From the NCBI GenBank assembly GCA_964235765.1, contig CAXSDH010000054.1:1-25392 (forward strand): a stretch of DNA of 25,392 nt. Reading direction: 5' to 3'. The notes under the pieces were generated by a model that worked only from the letters and a program-made list of their open reading frames with translations, had not been told where the DNA came from and did no database searches. The translations under genes and the position numbers were made by a program. This DNA comes from JAVVHH01 sp964235765 (lineage in GTDB: Bacteria > Pseudomonadota > Alphaproteobacteria > Acetobacterales > Acetobacteraceae). Below, in pieces: positions 1-7,537 of this stretch (its first letter is position 1; each line of letters starts with the position of its first letter).

Positions 1-1741
1 GCATGCGCTTCTTGCCTTCCTTCTGCTTGTCCAGCAGCTTGCGCTTGCGGCTGATATCGCCGCCGTAGCACTTCGCAGTCACGTCCTTGGAGAGCGCGCT
101 GATCGTCTCGCGGGCGATGACCCGGCCGCCGATCGCCGCCTGGATAGCGATCTTGAACAACTGCTTGGGGATCAAGTCCTTCAGCTTGGCGCAGATGCTG
201 CGGCCGCGCTGCTCGGCGGCGCTGCGGTGGGCGATGAAGCTCAGCGCGTCCACAGGGTCCTGGTTCACCAGGATGCTGATGCGGACGAGGTCGCTCTCCT
301 CGTAGCCGTCCATCGCGTAATCGAAGCTCGCGTAACCGCGGCTGACGCTTTTCAGCCGGTCGTAGAAGTCGAACACCACCTCGTTGAGCGGCAGGCGATA
401 GACCGCCATCGCGCGGTCGCCGACATAGGTGAGGTCCGCCTGCTGGCCGCGGCGCTCGCTGCAAAGGGTCAGGATGCTGCCGAGATATTCGTCGGGCACC
501 ATGATGGTGGCGCGGATCCAGGGTTCCTCGATGCGGTCGATGTGGGTGGGGTCCGGCATGTCGGCCGGGTTGTGCAACTCCTGCACCGCCCCCTTCATGG
601 TGTGGATGCGATACACCACGCTGGGCGCCGTCGCGATCAGGTCCAGGTTGAACTCCCGGGTCAGGCGCTCCTGGATGATTTCCAGGTGCAGCAAGCCGAG
701 GAAGCCGCAGCGGTAGCCGAAGCCGAGCGCGGCGCTGGTCTCCGCCTCGAAGTGGAAGCTGGCGTCGTTCAGGCGCAGCTTGCCCAGGCTGTCGCGCAGG
801 TGCTCGAAGTCGTCGGCGTCCACGGGGAACAGGCCGCACCACACCACGGGAATGCTCGGCTTAAAGCCGGGCAGGGCTTTGATGGCCGGCGAGCGGTCGT
901 CGGTGATGGTGTCGCCCACGTTGCAGTCGGCCACGGTCTTGATGGCGGCGGTGATGAAGCCCATCTCGCCGGGCCCGAGGTCGCCGGTGGGAATCATCTT
1001 GGGGGTGAAAACGCCCACCTGCTCGATGTTATGGGCGGCGCCGTTCGACATCATGCGGATGCGCTGGCCACGCTTCAGCCGGCCGTCCTTGACCCGCACC
1101 AGGATGACCACGCCGAGGTACTGGTCGTACCAGCTATCGACCAGCAGGGCGGTCAGCGGGGCATTGGCGTCGCCGGTGGGCGGCGGCAGCCTGGTCACCA
1201 GCGCCTCGAGCACGCCTTCGATGTTCAGGCCGGTTTTGGCGCTGATCATGACGGCGTCGTCGGCGGCCAGGCCGATCACGTCCTCGATCTGCTGCTTTAC
1301 CCGGTCGGGCTCGGCGGCCGGCAGGTCGATCTTGTTCAGCACCGGCACGATCTCGTGGCGGGCCTCGATTGCTTGGTACACGTTGGCCAGCGTCTGCGCC
1401 TCCACGCCCTGGCTCGCATCCACCACAAGCAAGCTGCCCTCGCAGGCGGCGAGGCTGCGGCTCACCTCGTAGGCGAAGTCCACGTGGCCCGGCGTGTCCA
1501 TCAGGTTCAGTTCATAGGTCTGGCCGTCATGGGCCTTGTAGGCGAGGCGCACGGTCTGCGCCTTGATGGTGATGCCGCGCTCCTTCTCCAGGTCCATGTT
1601 GTCGAGTACCTGGCTGGTCATCTCGCGCTCGGTCAGGCCGCCGCAGGCCTGGATGAGCCGGTCGGCGAGCGTGGACTTGCCGTGGTCGATGTGGGCGATG
1701 ATGGAGAAGTTGCGGATCAGGTGGAGGGGCGTGTCGGTCAT
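1..1741 (-). CDS. lepA: Elongation factor 4 (LepA), 3' end cut by window
   Basis: This is a cytoplasmic ribosome-associated translational GTPase of the EF-G-like class. The N-terminal G domain shows AHIDHGKST at residues 16-24 (P-loop), the switch region KERGITI at about 53-59, DTPGH at 82-86 and an NKID motif at about 137. The C-terminal LepA-specific domain is recognisable up to KQKEGKKRM, where the window ends. About 580 residues are visible against roughly 600 for the family, so only about 20 residues are missing. The ATG at 1741 was chosen because it gives the canonical N-terminus (MTDTPLHLIRNFSIIAHIDH) and follows a weak GAAAG ribosome-binding site. It is the last gene of the rpmI-rplT-pheS-pheT-lepA run, 123 nt after pheT, and could be co-transcribed with it or have its own signal. 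The long plus-strand reading frame opposite it is an antisense shadow. Confidence 0.97.
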   Translation of the reverse strand, partial: MTDTPLHLIRNFSIIAHIDHGKSTLADRLIQACGGLTEREMTSQVLDNMDLEKERGITIKAQTVRLAYKAHDGQTYELNLMDTPGHVDFAYEVSRSLAACEGSLLVVDASQGVEAQTLANVYQAIEARHEIVPVLNKIDLPAAEPDRVKQQIEDVIGLAADDAVMISAKTGLNIEGVLEALVTRLPPPTGDANAPLTALLVDSWYDQYLGVVILVRVKDGRLKRGQRIRMMSNGAAHNIEQVGVFTPKMIPTGDLGPGEMGFITAAIKTVADCNVGDTITDDRSPAIKALPGFKPSIPVVWCGLFPVDADDFEHLRDSLGKLRLNDASFHFEAETSAALGFGYRCGFLGLLHLEIIQERLTREFNLDLIATAPSVVYRIHTMKGAVQELHNPADMPDPTHIDRIEEPWIRATIMVPDEYLGSILTLCSERRGQQADLTYVGDRAMAVYRLPLNEVVFDFYDRLKSVSRGYASFDYAMDGYEESDLVRISILVNQDPVDALSFIAHRSAAEQRGRSICAKLKDLIPKQLFKIAIQAAIGGRVIARETISALSKDVTAKCYGGDISRKRKLLDKQKEGKKRM

Positions 1742-1776
1742 GGTGTCTTTCAGCCTTTGCCGGCGCGGCCGAAGTC

Positions 1777-1809
1777 GTATTCCAGAATGGGAGGGACCAC
1801 AGGGAATAC
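1777..1809 (-). promoter_or_regulatory. Inverted repeat in the pheT-lepA spacer
   Basis: The only notable structure in the 123-nt spacer is a 7-bp perfect inverted repeat: GTATTCC (1777-1783) against GGAATAC (1803-1809), separated by 19 nt. The spacer is locally less GC-rich than its surroundings. It lies about 36 nt upstream of the lepA start and could form a leader hairpin or a protein site. No U-tract follows, so a simple terminator is unlikely. The function is unknown. Confidence 0.3.
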
Positions 1810-1864
1810 AACAAAGTTCAGGATTTCAGCCAAATCTGCGTCGTTCCAGTTCCCACCTCTGCCA

Positions 1865-4318
1865 CTAGCGTAGCACACCGCCGGTCAGCTTTGCCACGGC
1901 GGCCCGGACCTTCGCTGCGGCCGCCTCGATTTCCGCATCGGTCAACGTCTGCTCGCGCGGCTGCAAAACCACTTCGATTCCGACCGACTTGAACCCGGCT
2001 GGCACATTGTCGCCGCGATAGACATCGAACACGGAGGCGCCTGCCGTCAGCGCCCGGTCGGCCCCTCGGGCGGCCCGCAGCACGGCGTCTGCGGCCACGC
2101 CTTCCGGTACCAGGAAGGCGAAGTCGCGCCGCACGGGCTGGAACGCGGGCAGGTCCGGCACGGCGCGCTTGCGGCGCTTGGGCGCCGGGATGCGGTCCAG
2201 GAACACCTCGAAGGCGGCCACTGGCCCGGGTTGGTCCAACGCCTTCGACACGCCGGGATGCAACTCGCCGAACGTCGCCAACACCAGCTTCGGCCCCTGC
2301 CGCACCACGCCGGAGCGGCCGGGATGATACCAGACCGGCGCGTCCGCGGTCACGGAGAGGCCCTCCGCGGGCAAGCCCAGCGCCAGCAAAACGTCCATTG
2401 CCGCCGCCTTCGCGTCCATGGCGCCATAGGCGCGGCTCGGCGCGTGGGGGTGCCGCGGCGTGTGCCCGGCCAACAGGCCTGCGGCCACGGCCTGCTGCCC
2501 CCCGGGCGCGAAGGCCGGCCCCACCTCGAACAGCAAGGCATCCGGCAGGCCGCGCGCGGCGTTGCGAACCGCGGCCAACGCCAGGGTGGCGACGGGGGAG
2601 GGGCGGAGCTGGTCCAGGTCGGAGGCGATCGGGTTCAGCAAGCGCAGTGCCGGTGCGTCGCCGCCGAACAGGGCGGCCTGCTCGTGCGCCATGAAGCTGA
2701 ACGTCACGCATTCCAGCAGCCCGAAGGCGGCTAGGGTGCGCCGGGCCAGGGCGGCGCGGACCTGCCGGGAGGTCAGCGTGGCGGGCGGCACCGGGGCCGC
2801 GCGGGGCAGGGACACGGGTGGAACGTCGTCCAGGCCGCGAAGCCGCAGCACCTCCTCCACCAGGTCGGTCTCGGGCTCCATGGCGGCGCAGCCCTCGGCG
2901 GCTTGCCGCGCGCGGTCGGCCGGCAGGCCGGGCGCCTGGTCCAGCACGATCGGGGCTGCCACATCGTTGCGCCAGGATGGCACCGCGACCCGGACCATAT
3001 CGGGGCCGCGATCCTGCACGGCAAAACCGAGGCGGGTCAGCGCGTCCACGGCTTCGTCGGGCGGCACAGCGACGCCGCCGAGTGTTTCCAGCCTGGCAAA
3101 GTGCAAGGTGGCGCTGCGTTGCCAGTCGGGCTCGCGGCCCGCCTGCACCACCGCGCTGGCTTCGCCGCCGCACATTTCCTGGATCAGGCGCGTCGCGCCT
3201 TCGAGGGCTTGAGGAAGCAGCGCCGGGTCGATGCCCCGTTCGAAACGCTGGCGCGCATCGGAGGTGAGGGCGTGGCGGCGGCCGGTCAGGGCAACGTGCA
3301 CCGGGTCGAACAACGCGCATTCGATGAACACGGCGGTGGTGGCGTCCGTGCAGCCGGTGGCCTCGCCGCCGATGACGCCTGCAAGCGACTGGACGCCGGC
3401 GTCGTCGGCGATGACGCAGTCTTCGGGGCCGGCCGTGTAGTCGCGGCCGTTCAGGGCGCGGAAGCTCTCGCCGGCGCCCGGCCGCAGGCGGAGCACGCCG
3501 CCCCGTACGCGGTCGGCGTCGAACACGTGCAGCGGACGGCCGAGGTCGTAGGTGAAGAAATTGGTGACATCGACCAGCGCGTTGACCGGACGCAGGCCGA
3601 TGCTGGTCAGCCGGGCCTGCAGCCAGGCGGGAGCGGGGCCGTTGCCGAGCCCGCGGATGGTGCGGCCGAGAACCCAGGGACAGGCCTGCGGCATGTCGAT
3701 CGCCCATGCGATGGGGCTGGTGAAGCCGCCCGGCACCGCCGCCGCCGCCCAGGGCCGCAGCGTACCGAGGCCCGAGGCCGCCAGGTCCCGCGCGACCCCG
3801 CGCACCGAGAGCGCGTCGCCGCGGTTCGGCGTGACGGCGATCTCGATCACCGGGTCGTCCAGGCCGGCGAATTCGGGGTAGGGCATGCCCACCGGCGCGT
3901 CGTCAGGCAACTCGACGATGCCGTCGTGGTCCTCCCCCAGGCCCATTTCGCGAAACGAGAGCAGCATGCCGGCGCTGACCACGCCGCGGATTTCACCCAC
4001 CTTGAGGGTGATCCCGCTGCCAGGGATGACGCTGCCCGGGGGGGCGAACACGGCGCGCATGCCGGTCCGCGCGTTGGGCGCGCCGCATACGACGGAGACC
4101 GGGCCGTCACCGGCGTCCACGATGCAGGCGCGCAGCCGGTCGGCGTTGGGGTGCTGCACCGCCTCGATCACCCGGGCCACGCGGAAGGCGCGGAGCGCGG
4201 CGCCGGGGTCGCCTACGCCCTCCAATTCCAGCCCGATGCCGGTCAGCCGGTCGGTGATCTCGTCGAGCGACGCGGCGGTGTCGAGGTGGGTGCGCAGCCA
4301 GGAGAGCGTGAACTTCAT
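1865..4318 (-). CDS. pheT: Phenylalanine--tRNA ligase beta subunit
   Basis: This is the beta subunit of the alpha2-beta2 cytoplasmic enzyme that charges tRNA-Phe; PheT carries the tRNA-binding and editing parts. The 817-residue product begins MKFTLSWLRTHLD. A tRNA-binding (EMAP-like) domain spans about residues 40-150 (HPNADRL, VCGAPN). B3/B4 editing-type and B5 regions follow. A ferredoxin-fold anticodon-binding domain forms the last 95 or so residues (RRDFAFLVPEG, REQTLTDAEIE). Between the WRND motif (around residue 451) and the usual DLVEEVLRLRG segment there is an extra stretch of about 28 residues (roughly 454-481) not found in the common form of the family. The start overlaps the pheS stop by 4 nt (ATGA), indicating translational coupling. 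Confidence 0.97.
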   Translation of the reverse strand: MKFTLSWLRTHLDTAASLDEITDRLTGIGLELEGVGDPGAALRAFRVARVIEAVQHPNADRLRACIVDAGDGPVSVVCGAPNARTGMRAVFAPPGSVIPGSGITLKVGEIRGVVSAGMLLSFREMGLGEDHDGIVELPDDAPVGMPYPEFAGLDDPVIEIAVTPNRGDALSVRGVARDLAASGLGTLRPWAAAAVPGGFTSPIAWAIDMPQACPWVLGRTIRGLGNGPAPAWLQARLTSIGLRPVNALVDVTNFFTYDLGRPLHVFDADRVRGGVLRLRPGAGESFRALNGRDYTAGPEDCVIADDAGVQSLAGVIGGEATGCTDATTAVFIECALFDPVHVALTGRRHALTSDARQRFERGIDPALLPQALEGATRLIQEMCGGEASAVVQAGREPDWQRSATLHFARLETLGGVAVPPDEAVDALTRLGFAVQDRGPDMVRVAVPSWRNDVAAPIVLDQAPGLPADRARQAAEGCAAMEPETDLVEEVLRLRGLDDVPPVSLPRAAPVPPATLTSRQVRAALARRTLAAFGLLECVTFSFMAHEQAALFGGDAPALRLLNPIASDLDQLRPSPVATLALAAVRNAARGLPDALLFEVGPAFAPGGQQAVAAGLLAGHTPRHPHAPSRAYGAMDAKAAAMDVLLALGLPAEGLSVTADAPVWYHPGRSGVVRQGPKLVLATFGELHPGVSKALDQPGPVAAFEVFLDRIPAPKRRKRAVPDLPAFQPVRRDFAFLVPEGVAADAVLRAARGADRALTAGASVFDVYRGDNVPAGFKSVGIEVVLQPREQTLTDAEIEAAAAKVRAAVAKLTGGVLR

Positions 4319-5400
4319 GGGCCGGCGCCCTCATGCAACGCCACGGGCTGCAACGGGCTGAACCCGTAGTGCCGCAGCCAGCGCAGATCGCTCTCGTAGA
4401 AGGTCCGCAGGTCTGGAACGCCGTATTTCAGCATGGCCACGCGCTCCACGCCCATGCCGAAGGCGAAGCCCTGCCACTCGCGGGGATCCAGCCCGCAATT
4501 GGCGAGCACGCGGGGATGCACCATGCCGCTGCCCAGTATCTCCAGCCAGTCGGTCTGCGCGTTCCTGGCGCCGCCCAGCTCCCCGGTGCGGCGGTTCCAG
4601 CCGATGTCGACCTCCATGCTGGGTTCGGTGAACGGGAAGTAGCTGCTGCGGAAGCGGACGGGTAGGCTGGCGATTCCAAAGAAGGCCCGCAGGAAGTCGG
4701 TCAGGCAGCCTTTGAGGTGCGCCAGCGTGATGTCGCGGTCGATGCACAGGCCTTCGCATTGGTGGAACATCGGGCTGTGCGTGGCGTCGTGGTCGGCGCG
4801 GTAGGTTCGGCCGGGCGCGATCACGCGCAGCGGCGGCGGCTGTTCGAGCATGGAGATGATCTGCACGTCGCTGGTCTGCGTGCGCAGCAGCAGGGGCCGG
4901 CCGTCGCGTTCGCCAGGCATGTAGAAGGTGTCGTGGTCGGCGCGGGCGGGATGGTGGGCCGGGATGTTCAGCGCCCCGAAATTGTACCAATCGGTTTGGA
5001 TGTCGAGCCCTTCGCCCACCCGGAAGCCCATGGCGCCGAAGATGGCGGCCATCTCCTCGATGGTGCGGCTGATCGGGTGGATGAGCCCGGCGGGGCGGGG
5101 CGGGGGCGCCAGCGTTATGTCGATGCGCTCGGTGGCGAGCCGAGCATCCAGGGCCGCGGCTTCGAGGGCCTGGCGGCGGGCTTCGATGGCGGCGGCAAGC
5201 TCGTCCCGGAGCCGGTTCAGCGCCGCGCCACGCTCGCGCCGCGTCTCGGGGGAGGCCGTGCCGAGCGCTTTCAGCAGCGCCGTCAGCCGGCCCTGCTTGC
5301 CAAGCGTGGCCACGCGCACCGCGTCCCACACGCGCAGGTCGGCGGCACCGGCCAGCGCCGCCACGGTATCGGCGCGCAGCGCGCCCAGGTCATCGCTCAT
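4315..5400 (-). CDS. pheS: Phenylalanine--tRNA ligase alpha subunit
   Basis: This is the catalytic alpha subunit of phenylalanyl-tRNA synthetase, a class II enzyme that activates phenylalanine with ATP and pairs with PheT. The product has 361 residues when started at the ATG at 5400. A TTG four codons upstream (5412) is possible but has no better ribosome-binding site, whereas GAAAG precedes the ATG. A helical N-terminal arm is followed by the catalytic core. Class II motif 2 is visible as GRTYRADHDATHSPMFHQ, and motif 3 as GFAFGMGVERVAML near the C-terminus. It overlaps pheT by 4 nt and lies about 90 nt downstream of rplT across a hairpin-rich spacer, so its expression may be modulated there. 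Confidence 0.97.
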   Translation of the reverse strand: MSDDLGALRADTVAALAGAADLRVWDAVRVATLGKQGRLTALLKALGTASPETRRERGAALNRLRDELAAAIEARRQALEAAALDARLATERIDITLAPPPRPAGLIHPISRTIEEMAAIFGAMGFRVGEGLDIQTDWYNFGALNIPAHHPARADHDTFYMPGERDGRPLLLRTQTSDVQIISMLEQPPPLRVIAPGRTYRADHDATHSPMFHQCEGLCIDRDITLAHLKGCLTDFLRAFFGIASLPVRFRSSYFPFTEPSMEVDIGWNRRTGELGGARNAQTDWLEILGSGMVHPRVLANCGLDPREWQGFAFGMGVERVAMLKYGVPDLRTFYESDLRWLRHYGFSPLQPVALHEGAGP

Positions 5401-5422
5401 CTCGGCTTTCAATACGCTTGAG

Positions 5423-5479
5423 CGCGATGGGCCGGCTGTCCCCGGCCCATCGCGTCATCCTTCGGCCGGGAGCCGGCCG
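5423..5479 (-). terminator. Paired hairpins between rplT and pheS
   Basis: Two inverted repeats fill the rplT-pheS spacer. The stronger is a perfect 13-bp stem, CGCGATGGGCCGG (5423-5435) with CCGGCCCATCGCG (5442-5454), around a 6-nt loop. The second is a 7-bp stem, CGGCCGG (5463-5469) with CCGGCCG (5473-5479), around a 3-nt loop. The two share CCGG-type sequence and could compete. No run of T follows on the minus strand, so this is not a textbook intrinsic terminator. A partial terminator, attenuator or mRNA-stabilising/processing element between the ribosomal genes and pheST fits best. Confidence 0.5.
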
Positions 5480-5493
5480 GGGACGGCGGCGGC

Positions 5494-5937
5494 TTAGCCC
5501 TGCAACCCCGCCGGGAGAGGCTCGGCCGGTAGGTCCGTCAGGGCGGCGAGGCCCGCGACCGTGCGGTCCTCCGCGGCGGCGTGAGCGATCACGTCCTGCA
5601 CCTGCTTGACGATGACCGAGAAGGCGGCGGGGTCGTCATAGGCGATCGCGGCCAGGATTTTGCGGTCGAGGTCGATGCCGGAGGCCTTCAGCCCGGCGAT
5701 GAACCGGCTGTAGGTGATGCCGTGCTCGCGGACCGCCGCGTTGATGCGCTGGATCCAGAGCCCGCGGAAATCGCGCTTCTTCTGGCGCCGGTCGCGATAG
5801 GCGTATTGCAGCGACTTCTCGAGCCGCTGCAGCGCGATGCGGTAGTTGGTCGATGAACGTCCGACGAAGCCTTTGCTGGCCTTGAGGACCTTCTTGTGCC
5901 GGGCGTGGGTAGTGACGCCCCGTTTCACGCGTGCCAT
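5494..5937 (-). CDS. rplT: 50S ribosomal protein L20, with C-terminal extension
   Basis: L20 binds 23S rRNA early in large-subunit assembly. The product begins MARVKRGVTTHARHKKVLK and contains the typical basic helical region (YRIALQRLEKSLQYAYRDRR) and the RLW/INAAVREHG segment. At 147 residues it is about 25-30 longer than usual. The excess is at the C-terminus (after about residue 118) and is Ala/Leu/Pro-rich rather than basic. The ribosome-binding site TAAGGAG overlaps the rpmI stop codon, 12 nt upstream, so the two genes are tightly linked. In other bacteria L20 represses its own operon by binding the leader mRNA; whether this happens here is not visible. Confidence 0.97.
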   Translation of the reverse strand: MARVKRGVTTHARHKKVLKASKGFVGRSSTNYRIALQRLEKSLQYAYRDRRQKKRDFRGLWIQRINAAVREHGITYSRFIAGLKASGIDLDRKILAAIAYDDPAAFSVIVKQVQDVIAHAAAEDRTVAGLAALTDLPAEPLPAGLQG

Positions 5938-5949
5938 GTGCGGTGCTCC

Positions 5950-6153
5950 TTAAGCGATGCCGTAGGGGGCCCATTGCTTGACGGTCAGGCCGTCCGCATG
6001 GGTGAGCACCTGGCTGCCGCGGTTCTGCCGCTTGGCCTTCTGGCTGCGCGCCATCAGGTTATGGCGTTTCTTGCCCGGCCCGGCGAGAACCTTGCCGGTG
6101 GCGGTGATCTTGAAGCGCTTCTTGACGGAGCTCTTCGTCTTGAGTTTGGGCAT
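5950..6153 (-). CDS. rpmI: 50S ribosomal protein L35
   Basis: This is a small basic ribosomal protein of the large subunit, 67 residues, beginning MPKLKTKSSVKKRFKITATG and rich in Lys and Arg, with the family's KKRHNL segment. The ATG at 6153 is chosen because it gives the canonical start and is preceded by a good AAGGAG at 9 nt. A longer open frame continues upstream but does not resemble L35. It is the first gene of the rpmI-rplT-pheS-pheT(-lepA) run. The gene infC, which often precedes rpmI in bacteria, is not present upstream; a transposase-like remnant and a dehydrogenase gene are there instead. Confidence 0.97.
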   Translation of the reverse strand: MPKLKTKSSVKKRFKITATGKVLAGPGKKRHNLMARSQKAKRQNRGSQVLTHADGLTVKQWAPYGIA

Positions 6154-6254
6154 TTGGGTCTCCTTGGCGTGAACCTGCCGGGGCCGGGGCGGCCCTTCGC
6201 GCAGGCGTCGCGGCCGGGCATGCCCATTCCAGGCCCGGTCTCGCTGACGGCTGG

Positions 6255-6283
6255 GGTTTAGCCCAGGCCGCTCGGCCGCGCAA
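6255..6283 (-). promoter_or_regulatory. Candidate promoter for rpmI operon
   Basis: Reading the minus strand, TTGCGC (6283-6278) is followed after exactly 17 nt by TAAACC (6260-6255). This is a plausible housekeeping sigma-70-type -35/-10 pair. It lies about 100 nt upstream of the rpmI start and would give a GC-rich leader containing the palindrome GGGCATGCCC. The same TAAACC hexamer recurs in the promoter proposed for the XRE gene. The call rests on hexamer match and spacing only. Confidence 0.4.
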
Positions 6284-6297
6284 CGGCGGCCGGGATC

Positions 6298-6480
6298 GGC
6301 TGTCGGGTTCGGGTGCGGCGTTACGACGACGGCAGCCACGCGGTGTTCCATGGCCCGCGCTGCATCGGCCGCTACCATGCCGCCGGCGCCGCGCAGGTGG
6401 CCGGGCTGAAGCAAGCTGCTTCTCGAGGAAGACGCGTGGAGAGCGGACATACCGAGTGCTACATGCACCGGCTACTTTAG
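6298..6480 (+). pseudogene. Remnant of an IS transposase C-terminus
   Basis: In the plus strand, frame starting at 6298 and ending at TAG 6478-6480, the translation contains VRVRRYDDGSHAVFHGPRC followed by IGRYHAAG. From memory this closely resembles the conserved C-terminal segment (YPDG..A.FHGPRCLARY) of ISNCY-type transposases. An in-frame stop occurs about 40 nt upstream (6258-6260), there is no start codon or catalytic domain, and the last 30 or so residues look unrelated. It is therefore a decayed fragment rather than a working gene. No terminal inverted repeats or target-site duplication were found. It occupies most of the 379-nt interval between rpmI and the dehydrogenase gene. The rest of that interval holds the rpmI promoter candidate and nothing else recognisable. 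Confidence 0.5.
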
Positions 6481-6532
6481 ATAGCTGCCGACAGGCTTGG
6501 ACCGTGCGGGCGGGCGCTGCTACAGGCTGCTC

Positions 6533-7537
6533 ATGGCAGGCACCCAGCTTCGGATCGGCATCGCAGGCGCCGGGCACTTCGGCCGCTTCCATGCGCTGAA
6601 AGTGGCCGCGAGCCGCCGGGCCGTGCTAGCCGGCCTGCACGACCCCGATGCTGCCCGGGCCGCCGCGGTCAGCCGCGAAACCCGCGCCCCCGCGCTGCCG
6701 CTCGACGCCCTGCTCGCCGCGAGCGACGCGATCATCGTCGCCGCCCCCGCCGACGTGCATTTCGGCCTGGCCGCCCAGGCCATCCGCGCCGGCCGCCATG
6801 TGCTGATCGAAAAGCCCATCGCCGCCACGCTGGACCAGGCGGACCAGCTTGCCGCCCTGGCACGCGGTGGCGGCACCGTCCTGCAGGTCGGACACCTGCT
6901 GCGCTATTCCGCCGAACACCGCGCCATCTCCAGCCGCATCACCCGCCCGCTCTACATCGAAGCCGCCCGCATCGCCCCCTTCAAGCCGCGCGGCACGGAC
7001 GTGTCGGTGATCCTCGACCTGATGATCCACGACCTGGACCTGGTGCTCGCCCTGGTGGACAGCCCGATCCGCAGCGTGGACGCCATCGGCGCCGCCGTCT
7101 CCAGCCCGCACGAGGACATCGCCAACGCCCGCGTGCGGTTCGAGAACGGCTGCATCGCCGCCATCACCGCAAGCCGCATCTCGCTCAAAACCGAGCGGCG
7201 GATGCGCCTGTTCTCGGAGGAGGGCTACCTCTCCGCCGACTTCGTCGCCCGCAAGCTGGTGATGATCGGCCGGGAGCGCGGCTTGCCCTTGCCCGGCACC
7301 GGCGGCTTCCGCCGCGAAGAGGTCGGCTGGGCGGACGCCGACTCGATGGCCGCCGAGCACGAGGCCTTCGTGGCGTCGTGCCTGGATGGCGCGCCGGTAA
7401 TCGTCGATGCCGCAGCCGGCCGGCGGGCCCTGGCGGCAGCGATCGCGGTCACCGACAGCATCGCCGAGTCACGCCGCCTGGCGGTGGCCTCCGGCCTGAT
7501 CCAAAACCTGCAGCACCTCGCGGGCGGCGGCCTCTGA
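6533..7537 (+). CDS. Gfo/Idh/MocA family NAD(P)-dependent oxidoreductase
   Basis: This is a cytoplasmic nucleotide-dependent dehydrogenase of 334 residues. The N-terminal Rossmann fold shows GIAGAGHFGRFH (residues 9-20). EKPIA, with the family's catalytic lysine, is at 93-97, and the C-terminal alpha/beta domain carries DLMIHDLDLV around 162-170 with the conserved His-Asp. The ATG at 6533 gives the canonical N-terminus; a TTG at 6497 would add 12 residues without support. The substrate is not determinable. The segment SPHEDIANARVRFENG resembles dehydrogenases that sit beside lpxA/lpxI/lpxB in other Gram-negatives, and here lpxB is the convergent neighbour, so a sugar-nucleotide substrate linked to lipid A is a reasonable inference. 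A GnnA-like role is possible, but no GnnB aminotransferase is seen. Its 3' end overlaps the lpxB 3' end by 69 nt. Confidence 0.88.
   Translation: MAGTQLRIGIAGAGHFGRFHALKVAASRRAVLAGLHDPDAARAAAVSRETRAPALPLDALLAASDAIIVAAPADVHFGLAAQAIRAGRHVLIEKPIAATLDQADQLAALARGGGTVLQVGHLLRYSAEHRAISSRITRPLYIEAARIAPFKPRGTDVSVILDLMIHDLDLVLALVDSPIRSVDAIGAAVSSPHEDIANARVRFENGCIAAITASRISLKTERRMRLFSEEGYLSADFVARKLVMIGRERGLPLPGTGGFRREEVGWADADSMAAEHEAFVASCLDGAPVIVDAAAGRRALAAAIAVTDSIAESRRLAVASGLIQNLQHLAGGGL

Noticed and set aside
227..1873. Long plus-strand reading frame (about 548 codons) opposite lepA
   Set aside because: Its product is His/Val/Gln/Ala-rich without recognisable domains; it is the antisense shadow expected in GC-rich coding DNA, and lepA is unambiguous.
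2903..4369. Plus-strand frame of about 488 codons opposite pheT
   Set aside because: Antisense to a clear PheT, with low-complexity composition and no family resemblance.
5950..6468. 172-codon N-terminally extended rpmI
   Set aside because: L35 is about 65 residues and has a strong ribosome-binding site at the internal ATG 6153; the extension crosses the promoter candidate and the IS remnant.
6497..6525. Weak TTGGAC...TACAGG promoter-like pair ahead of the Gfo/Idh gene
   Set aside because: The -10 matches poorly and would sit within 10 nt of the start codon; not enough to call.
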